From assembly GCA_030146445.1 (NCBI GenBank), contig JASLBT010000468.1:1-7384 (forward strand): DNA of 7,384 nt, written 5' to 3'. Shown here piece by piece: positions 1 through 5,450 of this stretch. The position numbers and the translations under genes were made by a program. Below the pieces are notes generated by a model, which had not been told where the DNA came from, did not search any database, and was given only the letters and a program-made list of their open reading frames with translations. Every line of letters starts with the position of its first letter. Position 1 is the stretch's first letter. Origin of the DNA: Segetibacter sp. Its GTDB lineage: Bacteria > Bacteroidota > Bacteroidia > Chitinophagales > Chitinophagaceae.

Positions 1-591
1 TGCAAGAGCAATCAATTCATCGCCGGTTTGCCCATTAATTGCGTAGCAGCCAATGTTGTACATGTTCGAATTATTCTTTTGTAACAATTCATTGCGAACT
101 CCACGGGCGGCAACAAAATCGCCCTTCAATGCGTCGAGATAAAGTGAGTCATTGATTTTTGTGTCGCCACACGGATAGGCAAACGTCCGCTCCTTTTTAC
201 CATCTACAGCCTGCAGCAGGGTGTTGGTCATCCTGATCTCGTCCCTCACCCGGCGGAGCGAATAGTTGGCCAGGTTGTAATCGGCCGAAACAAAACTTCT
301 CCCCGGCAGGTTGCCATTACAAGGATGAAAAAGCGTGTGGTTAGCAAGCTCATGTTTATTTGCCGCAACTTTCTTCCATTCCGGTAACCTCCTTGTGAAT
401 GCAGGCGAAGAGCCAATCAGGAAAAAAGTGCCTTTAAGTTTAAGTGAGTCCAGCGCAGGTACAACATGGTCGAGGTGGACGTTCAAAGCATCATCATAGG
501 TTAGGACTACGGCACTTTTTTTTCCATTCCAATCCTGACCGGAGGTGTAAAGCGATAACAGGCTTACCAAAACTGCAAGTGTTAACTTCAT
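1..591 (-). CDS. Secreted polysaccharide deacetylase (NodB/CE4-type), 3' end beyond the window
   Basis: This is the N-terminal 197 residues of a protein read leftward off the window edge; the frame is open to position 1. It begins with a signal peptide (MKLTLAVLVSLLSLYTSG, cleavage probably near residue 18), so it acts in the periplasm or outside the cell. The family removes acetyl (or other N/O-acyl) groups from polysaccharides such as chitin, peptidoglycan or xylan, using a metal held by Asp-His-His. Visible motifs are TYDDA at residues 31-35 (usual form TFDDG; D33 would be the catalytic base and D34 the metal ligand), HELANHTLFHP at 80-90 (H85 and H89 as metal ligands), and FAYPCG at 137-142 (usual form YPYG-like). 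KGTFFLIG at 53-60 is the typical strand after motif 1. The remaining motifs lie off-window. The ATG at 591 is chosen because the signal peptide starts there. The substrate is unknown. It is divergent from susC and is not in its operon. Confidence 0.88.
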   Translation of the reverse strand, partial: MKLTLAVLVSLLSLYTSGQDWNGKKSAVVLTYDDALNVHLDHVVPALDSLKLKGTFFLIGSSPAFTRRLPEWKKVAANKHELANHTLFHPCNGNLPGRSFVSADYNLANYSLRRVRDEIRMTNTLLQAVDGKKERTFAYPCGDTKINDSLYLDALKGDFVAARGVRNELLQKNNSNMYNIGCYAINGQTGDELIALA

Positions 592-1280
592 TGTGGCTGA
601 TTTAATCTTGTAATTTACTGATCTCGTGATACTTTACTGCGCTTAATCGTATGCCAACGCATTGTTCACAAATACATTAAATATAAGCATTAGATCTACA
701 CTAGTTGGGTTGCACCAGGCTTTTCCCAAACAGAAAAAAGTTTTACTTGCCGCAAAGCAAAGGTTAATCGTCGAACACGACATTCCCGGTAGTGAGATTT
801 TACCACTGGTATTTGTTTGTGTACATAACCTAAGCGGGTTGCATTGGCTTAACGTGATTTATCAATCAAACGTTTATAGCATCGCCGGCAGCTAAGCTGC
901 AGCTCCAATCGCGTGAGGCAGTTTACTTTAGACACTCTTTATTCCATTGGCATTACGCCGAATTTTAATGTTAACGGGTTGCTGATTGCAACAATACATA
1001 TTACAAAGCTGCCAACATAGGTTGTAAGTTTCGGTGTTATCCGGGGATCAGGGTCGTTGATATCCGGGCTACGATTCCGTGATTGAACATAAACCACTTA
1101 GCGGCATCATATTACCTGCAAATTTATATGTCAGCTATGCAACTCCAATAAACACAACCTTCATCATAGCTTCATGGGATTAATTAGGTGCTTGAGTCTA
1201 CAATAACACAAACAATTAATTACGTTTAGCTACGTTAATATGTGCAGTAAATTTCAAAAATATCGGGAATGTATACCTGG
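592..1280. other. Gap without a convincing gene, left part
   Basis: No reading frame here looks like a real protein: the longest (662-895, plus) depends on a TTG start and matches no family I know. The stretch is 5' of the deacetylase and should hold its promoter, but only a one-mismatch -7 match (minus strand, 669-676, reading TGTATTTG) is visible, with no TTG at the right distance. Other structure includes a 13-nt palindrome at 888-900 (GCAGCT, A, AGCTGC), a direct repeat TATCCGGG at 1038-1045 and 1061-1068 (23 bp apart), and a direct repeat TACGTT at 1221-1226 and 1231-1236 (10 bp apart). No tRNA or rRNA was recognised. Confidence 0.5.
1119..1148 (-). promoter_or_regulatory. Candidate Bacteroidota promoter on the minus strand
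   Basis: Read on the minus strand there is TTG (1148-1146), a 19-nt spacer, then TAAATTTG (1126-1119), a full match to TAnnTTTG. Transcription would start near 1114 and run toward the deacetylase, whose start codon is about 520 nt away. It could give that gene a long leader, or an independent small RNA; no open frame of note lies just downstream. The match is visible in the sequence, but the function is inferred, and short AT-rich motifs arise by chance in a gap of this size. Confidence 0.35.
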
Positions 1281-1311
1281 TTGAAAATTTTTCCGGAGAG
1301 AAATACTTTTG
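1281..1311 (+). promoter_or_regulatory. Candidate promoter for the small acidic gene
   Basis: TTG at 1281-1283, a 20-nt spacer, and TACTTTTG at 1304-1311 match both Bacteroidota promoter elements. The predicted start near 1317 would leave a leader of about 107 nt before the ATG at 1424. It points at the only credible gene in the gap, which strengthens both calls. A pair of TACGTT repeats one helical turn apart lies about 45-60 bp upstream of the TTG. Confidence 0.45.
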
Positions 1312-1411
1312 TGAGGAGCAGCACTTAAAAGTTTCGAAGACCTTTACCTAAATTCAAGAAAAAATTAATCATAAATACCACCAGGAAATTAAACCAATAA
1401 GAACAATAAAT

Positions 1412-1419
1412 TAGTTTTG
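1412..1419 (+). promoter_or_regulatory. Second -7 element right at the small gene's start (possible leaderless start)
   Basis: TAGTTTTG is a perfect TAnnTTTG and ends four bases before the ATG at 1424. Used as a promoter, it would start transcription at or within a base or two of the ATG and give a leaderless mRNA. The -33 position shows only TTA (1389-1391), not TTG, so this site is weaker than the one at 1281-1311. Its TAG is also the in-frame stop that closes the frame upstream of the gene. Confidence 0.3.
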
Positions 1420-1423
1420 CGAA

Positions 1424-1612
1424 ATGCCTTACTCCCCTACCTACCCAGTAGATTTAATTGATCATATTCTTGAGGGTGCTTCATTAGAAGAACTCGATCA
1501 AATTTGTGGTATCATAAAAATGGAAGCAAAGCTTTACAAGGAGGATGATCTCGAAGAGATCCTGACGACCATTTTCCAGAAAAAGATTTTTCTTACCTTC
1601 TGTGCAAATTGA
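1424..1612 (+). CDS. Small acidic hypothetical protein (62 aa)
   Basis: I do not recognise this protein. It has 62 residues with 12 acidic residues (Asp/Glu) against 5 lysines, so it is strongly acidic apart from a more basic, hydrophobic tail. The central part (about residues 10-52) alternates leucine/isoleucine with charged residues and contains LEELDQ (21-26) and KEDDLEEIL (39-47), as expected for two amphipathic helices. There is no signal peptide, membrane segment or metal motif; the two cysteines (28 and 60) are isolated. The composition looks much more protein-like than other frames in the gap. The ATG at 1424 is the only sensible start because a stop lies 12 nt upstream. No Shine-Dalgarno is seen; two TAnnTTTG matches lie upstream. 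It could be a small regulator or toxin/antitoxin-type partner, but nothing shows this, and the possibility that it is a surviving 5' fragment of a longer gene cannot be excluded. Confidence 0.5.
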   Translation: MPYSPTYPVDLIDHILEGASLEELDQICGIIKMEAKLYKEDDLEEILTTIFQKKIFLTFCAN

Positions 1613-1695
1613 GCTGCAGGGTTCATGAGTCAGCATTAATATCATGATTCGGAATTAATATTTAATACCCTGATTACCCGAAGTCTAACAAACTT

Positions 1696-1734
1696 GATCA
1701 GACACAAGCGCGCTGCAACCGGCCGCATCTGATC
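1696..1734. repeat. Inverted repeat with GC-rich centre (hairpin or protein-binding dyad)
   Basis: Arms GATCAGA (1696-1702) and TCTGATC (1728-1734) are perfect complements. Inside them GCG (1708-1710) and CGC (1724-1726) can pair, continuing with 1712-1713 against 1722-1723 around a bulged C, so the whole 39 nt could fold as one stem-loop. No T-run follows on either side, which argues against a simple terminator. It lies 84 nt after the small gene's stop. Confidence 0.4.
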
Positions 1735-2157
1735 GGTCTACATCAATTCTTTACGCTTCTTCAATACGGTACTAATGGCTACCGCTTCCCGGTGTCAACA
1801 GTAAGCCGGAACACCTCATTCCCTATCCACCGCACCCCCAGGATAACTTCAATAAGTACCGTTCGTTTAAAATTCAACGTTAGAACATATTCTTTTTAGC
1901 CAGGCTGTACCCAAACGATACGCTTATGAGTCGGAGGGTTACCCTTAGCTTAACGTTACGCCGAATTGGATGAACAAACGTCGCAGCCTGCCAAAACGTT
2001 GCACCAATTGCCATATAAACATTGGGCGGCTCAAAACAGGTATACCGGCCTTTCCGGATAACTTAGTACTACCATCATGAATTTTAGGCCTGTAGAACTT
2101 ACGTTGGCAAAAAGAACAGCTATGTAAAGAAGTCCACAAACAATTTCCGCGGTTCTT

Positions 2158-2190
2158 AGCGGCTTGTGGTCGCCGCTTTTCGGACGAAAA
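2158..2190 (+). terminator. GC-rich hairpin followed by T4 and an overlapping dyad
   Basis: AGCGGC (2158-2163) pairs with GCCGCT (2172-2177) across an 8-nt loop and runs straight into TTTT (2177-2180), a short intrinsic-terminator shape on the plus strand. The T-run is itself one arm of a second dyad, TTTTCG (2177-2182) / CGAAAA (2185-2190). The nearest plus-strand gene ends 546 nt upstream, so its purpose is unclear: it could stop read-through from the gap before susC, or be a binding site beside the promoter candidate at 2194-2222. Confidence 0.3.
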
Positions 2191-2193
2191 ATA

Positions 2194-2222
2194 TTGCCTG
2201 GCTGCTTCGCAGGTTATACTTG
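2194..2222 (+). promoter_or_regulatory. Candidate distal promoter for susCD
   Basis: TTG (2194-2196), 18 nt, then TATACTTG (2215-2222), which matches TAnnTTTG at all but one fixed position. Transcription would start near 2228, giving susC a leader of about 235 nt that includes both dyads at 2327-2383. It is an alternative to the weaker -7 match at 2359-2366, and nothing in the sequence decides between them. Confidence 0.3.
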
Positions 2223-2326
2223 CTTGTGCCTTAGTTTGTTACGGTGTCCAATGAACAAGTCTCAGCTTTCTTAATCACTATATGTGCTGAATTTATCACC
2301 TTTTTCTGCGCCCCGTTGCGATACAT

Positions 2327-2350
2327 TACTATGGTTTAATAACCGTAGTA
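2327..2350. promoter_or_regulatory. Strong dyad upstream of susC, candidate operator or leader hairpin
   Basis: The arms TACTATGGTT (2327-2336) and AACCGTAGTA (2341-2350) are complementary at 9 of 10 positions (the tenth is a G-T pair that would be a wobble in RNA), separated by TAAT. This is the most regular dyad in the gap and lies 113 nt before the susC ATG. As DNA it would suit a dimeric repressor or activator; as RNA it would be a stable hairpin if transcription starts further upstream. No T-run follows, so it is not a standard terminator. Confidence 0.45.
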
Positions 2351-2358
2351 CCTTGGCA

Positions 2359-2383
2359 AACTTTTGGTTAATTCTTTATTAAC
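2359..2383 (+). promoter_or_regulatory. Weak -7 element abutting a second dyad, candidate susC start site
   Basis: AACTTTTG (2359-2366) matches TAnnTTTG except for the first base; the position 20 nt upstream reads TTTA (2335-2338), inside the first dyad. Immediately after it comes the inverted repeat GTTAAT (2367-2372) / ATTAAC (2378-2383) with a 5-nt spacer, which would cover the predicted start near 2371. If real, the first dyad overlaps the -33 region and the second overlaps the start, a layout that suits repression. This is inference from weak matches. Confidence 0.25.
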
Positions 2384-2463
2384 ACTTCCGGGTTGTGTTT
2401 TAGCACCACCTGGAAAGGCTATGCGCCTTAATAATTGTACTCTTTTCACCTTAAAAGTGCTGT

Positions 2464-5427
2464 ATGAAAAAACTTTTTTTACTCCTTATTTTACTTACGG
2501 GCGTCTTGGTTGGTTTAGCGCAGTCAAGGCAGATCACTGGCACCGTTACCGATAAAAGCACGGGCGAACCGCTTCGCGATGTGTCGGTGACCGTACGGGG
2601 AACAAACGTCGGAACAAGAACAGATTCGACTGGTCGATTTAGTCTCGGTGTATCTGGCACCGGTAGTGTTCAACTTGAAGTGAGCCTGATCAGTTACGGA
2701 ACACAACTCCTTTCGGCAACCGGTAATTCACCGCTTGGGATTACCATGGATAAGCAAGGAAAGGCTCTTGACGAAGTGGTTGTAATTGGTTATGGAGCGG
2801 TAAGAAGACGCGACCTGACCGGGGCGGTGACCTCCATTAAAAGCGATGAGATCAGACGGGTACCCGCACAAAACCCTTTGGAGTCCATACAAGGCAAAAT
2901 TGCCGGTGCAGATATTACCCGTGGAAGCGGTTCTGCCTCTTCAGGCGTAAGTATCCGGATACGCGGCAATAGATCCATTGCCGGCAGTAATGAACCCCTC
3001 TATATAGTAGATGGTGTGCAAACGGGAAACATCTCCAACATCAACCCTAATGATATCGAGTCGATGGAGTTTCTCAAAGACGCCTCTTCAACTGCCATTT
3101 ATGGTTGGCAAGGTGCAAACGGAATTGTAATCATCACTACCAAAAAAGGCGCCTCCGGAAGACCTAAAGTTTCCTTCAACTCCTATTATGGCACCTCGCA
3201 GGTAACCAGGTACCCGTCGGTATTAGACGGTCCGGGCTATGTTGCTCTAAAGCGAGAGGCACACCGTACAACCGGGAGATGGAACAGCCCCGCGGATGAT
3301 GCATTGATCTTTAACACGCTGGAACTAAACGCCATCCAAAACAACCATTTTATAAACTACCAGGATTTGTTATTGAAAAATGGTCATCAACAGGATTACC
3401 AGGTTGGTGTAAGTGCCGGTACCGACAAAACAAAGGTTTACCTGTCGCTCGACTATTTCAACGAGGCTGGCGTTTTGCGAATGGATTGGGTGAGCCGCTA
3501 TATCATCAGGGCGAATGTTGACCAAACATTTAACAACTGGATCAAGGCGGGAATTCAAAGCCAGGTCACCTATCGCGACCAAAGTGTTAGAAGAGATCCG
3601 TTGAACCAGGCCAATAAAGTAAGTCCGTTGGGCCAGGTGTACGATTCAGCGGGCAATTTCATTCAGTACCCACTATCTGGAGCATTTGTAAATCCCCTGG
3701 CTGATGAACAGCCGAACGTATATTTAAATTCAGGAAAGGGCACCAACGTAGTTGCAAATGTGTACCTCGAACTAAAGCCGGTGACCGGGCTTACTTTCCG
3801 TACCAACCTGGGCACCAACCTTGGCTACTCCAGAACGGGAGTATTCCAGGCTACGACATCAATCGACCGGAATGGCGCTCCCAATTTAGCCACTTATTCA
3901 TCTTCTAACAGCCGTTTTTTGAACTGGGATAATGTACTCACCTACCAGAAGACATTAACGGATCATTCCTTTACCGTTACTGCCCTAACCAGTTACATAC
4001 ACAGTTTATCAGATGAAGTTTCTGCACAGGGGCAGTCGCAACTGATACCTGCACAGCTTTTTTATTCACTTGGTAACGCACCCACAAACCCGGCGATCAG
4101 CAGCGAATACGAGAAATGGAACGTCCTGTCATTTGCAGGCAGGATCAACTACAGCTACAAGGGAAAATACCTGGTTACCCTGACGAACCGGGTGGACGGC
4201 GCTTCCCGGCTTTCTGCAGGTAACAAATGGGCCTCATTTCCATCAGCAGCGGTCGCCTGGCGTATACTTGACGAGAAGTTCATGCAAAATGCAAACCTGT
4301 TGAGCGACCTGAAGTTGCGTCTGAGCTATGGCGTTGCCGGCAATTCTGCCATCCCACCATATGGCACGCAAAGTTCACTTACAAGAGTAGCATTTGCTTA
4401 TGGAGAAACGGGGGCACAGGGTTTTACTTTTTCTCCGCGCATTGGCAACCCCGGGCTTGGTTGGGAACTGTCATCAACAACGAATGTAGGTCTCGACGTT
4501 GCGATCTTGAAGAACCGGCTCAGTGCAGCAATTGATGTATATGATACGCGCACCCGCGACCTCCTGCTTCCGAGAGGACTGCCACCTTCAACCGGTGCGC
4601 TGCAGGTGTACCAGAACATTGGTAGAACCAGGAACCGCGGTGTTGAAGTAAGTATCAACTCAACCAATATCAGGAGGCCTGACTTTTCATGGAACACTAC
4701 CGCCACGTTTACCACCAATAGGGAAGAAATTCTTTCTCTCGTTTCCGAAGGCGTGAACGATATCGGAAATGGTTGGTTCATAGGACATCCGATACAAGTC
4801 TTTTACAACTACGAAAAATTAGGCATCTGGCAAACCAGTGAGGCTGCAGACGCTGCTGCGTTTGGGCAAAAACCCGGGGATATCAAAGTACGTGACCTCA
4901 ATGGCGACAAAAAAATCGACGCAACAAACGACCGACGCGTGCTTGCCGGAAATAATCGTCCTAAATGGTTTGGGGGACTCAGCAACACCGTCAGCTACAA
5001 AGGGTTCGACTTGAACGTATACCTGTTTGCGCGTTGGGGACAGATCATCAATCCTGATTTTTTAAGGCGGTATAGCCCCCAGGCAATTGAAAATTCAGGG
5101 ACGATAATAAACTACTGGACCCCGGAATCTCCGTCCAATGATTATCCGCGTCCGAACGCCAATGTGTCCCTGGCATCGATGCTTTATACAAGCACCATTG
5201 GCTACGTGGAAGGTTCGTATATAAGGCTCAGGAACGTATCCCTTGGTTACTCATTTCCAAAGTTCAATAACTCCTTTATTGATAACCTGAGGGTATATGT
5301 AACTGCTACCAACCTTTTTACTTACACCAAAAGTCCACGCCTGAAACAGTACGATCCCGAGCGCGGAGGAGGTGAAAGTTTTCCGATGACAAGAAATGTC
5401 GTATTCGGCGTAAACCTTGGCCTTTAA
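2464..5427 (+). CDS. SusC/RagA-family TonB-dependent outer-membrane transporter
   Basis: This complete protein of 987 residues, normal for the family, forms a 22-strand outer-membrane barrel that imports oligomers captured by its SusD partner, powered by TonB-ExbBD. Residues 1-19 are a signal peptide ending GLA. Residues 22-100 are a carboxypeptidase-regulatory-like domain (QITGTVTDKSTGEPLRDV). ALDEVVVIGYG (101-111) is the TonB-box region typical of SusC. The plug follows and ends at AIYGWQGANGIVIITTKKG (211-229). Late in the barrel, PGDIKVRDLNGDKKID (804-819) is the usual Ca-binding-like loop, with K where G is common. RLRNVSLGYSFPK near the C terminus is also typical. There is no STN domain, so sigma/anti-sigma signalling is unlikely. 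The chain ends VNLGL rather than in the usual aromatic residue. The ATG at 2464 is fixed by the signal peptide; no Shine-Dalgarno is seen. The substrate cannot be inferred. Confidence 0.96.
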   Translation: MKKLFLLLILLTGVLVGLAQSRQITGTVTDKSTGEPLRDVSVTVRGTNVGTRTDSTGRFSLGVSGTGSVQLEVSLISYGTQLLSATGNSPLGITMDKQGKALDEVVVIGYGAVRRRDLTGAVTSIKSDEIRRVPAQNPLESIQGKIAGADITRGSGSASSGVSIRIRGNRSIAGSNEPLYIVDGVQTGNISNINPNDIESMEFLKDASSTAIYGWQGANGIVIITTKKGASGRPKVSFNSYYGTSQVTRYPSVLDGPGYVALKREAHRTTGRWNSPADDALIFNTLELNAIQNNHFINYQDLLLKNGHQQDYQVGVSAGTDKTKVYLSLDYFNEAGVLRMDWVSRYIIRANVDQTFNNWIKAGIQSQVTYRDQSVRRDPLNQANKVSPLGQVYDSAGNFIQYPLSGAFVNPLADEQPNVYLNSGKGTNVVANVYLELKPVTGLTFRTNLGTNLGYSRTGVFQATTSIDRNGAPNLATYSSSNSRFLNWDNVLTYQKTLTDHSFTVTALTSYIHSLSDEVSAQGQSQLIPAQLFYSLGNAPTNPAISSEYEKWNVLSFAGRINYSYKGKYLVTLTNRVDGASRLSAGNKWASFPSAAVAWRILDEKFMQNANLLSDLKLRLSYGVAGNSAIPPYGTQSSLTRVAFAYGETGAQGFTFSPRIGNPGLGWELSSTTNVGLDVAILKNRLSAAIDVYDTRTRDLLLPRGLPPSTGALQVYQNIGRTRNRGVEVSINSTNIRRPDFSWNTTATFTTNREEILSLVSEGVNDIGNGWFIGHPIQVFYNYEKLGIWQTSEAADAAAFGQKPGDIKVRDLNGDKKIDATNDRRVLAGNNRPKWFGGLSNTVSYKGFDLNVYLFARWGQIINPDFLRRYSPQAIENSGTIINYWTPESPSNDYPRPNANVSLASMLYTSTIGYVEGSYIRLRNVSLGYSFPKFNNSFIDNLRVYVTATNLFTYTKSPRLKQYDPERGGGESFPMTRNVVFGVNLGL

Positions 5428-5450
5428 TTATCAAATTGAAAAGTTTCCAT

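Larger units (their letters stand above)
1613..2463. other. Gap without a convincing gene, right part (susC upstream region)
   Basis: All six frames are broken at short intervals and none gives a recognisable full protein. The base composition is not the strongly AT-rich kind often seen in Bacteroidota spacers, which would fit decayed coding DNA. One minus-strand frame (2062-1880) ends in a stretch resembling an outer-membrane barrel strand (see findings). The region also holds a long inverted repeat (1696-1734), a hairpin plus dyad (2158-2190), a candidate promoter (2194-2222), and two dyads close to susC (2327-2350, 2367-2383). Confidence 0.5.

Noticed and set aside
662..895. 77-codon plus-strand frame in the left gap
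   Set aside because: It needs a TTG start, has no recognisable family, no promoter match at a suitable distance, and a composition no better than chance frames nearby.
1760..1866. Minus-strand open stretch below the barrel-like tail (about 35 codons)
   Set aside because: It is strand-rich in composition but has no start, no family resemblance, and is short enough to be chance.
1945..2139. 64-codon minus-strand frame
   Set aside because: It is rich in Arg, Phe, Ser and Leu with no known motif, and it overlaps a different minus-strand frame that looks more barrel-like. Not supportable as a gene.
592..2463. tRNA, rRNA, CRISPR array or insertion sequence in the gap
   Set aside because: I found no TΨC-like or cloverleaf pattern, no regularly spaced repeats, no transposase frame and no long terminal inverted repeats.
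2364..2555. 63-codon plus-strand frame running into susC, as a possible leader peptide
   Set aside because: It depends on a TTG start and overlaps the certain susC signal-peptide region in another frame. No regulatory leader pattern (such as runs of one amino acid) is seen.
4398..4781. 127-codon minus-strand frame inside susC
   Set aside because: It is a shadow of the susC coding sequence; the plus-strand protein is clearly conserved in style there.
5436..5450. TTG start for SusD five codons upstream
   Set aside because: The ATG at 5451 gives a normal lipoprotein signal peptide with the cysteine at residue 21. The TTG start adds residues containing His before the hydrophobic core and is less plausible.
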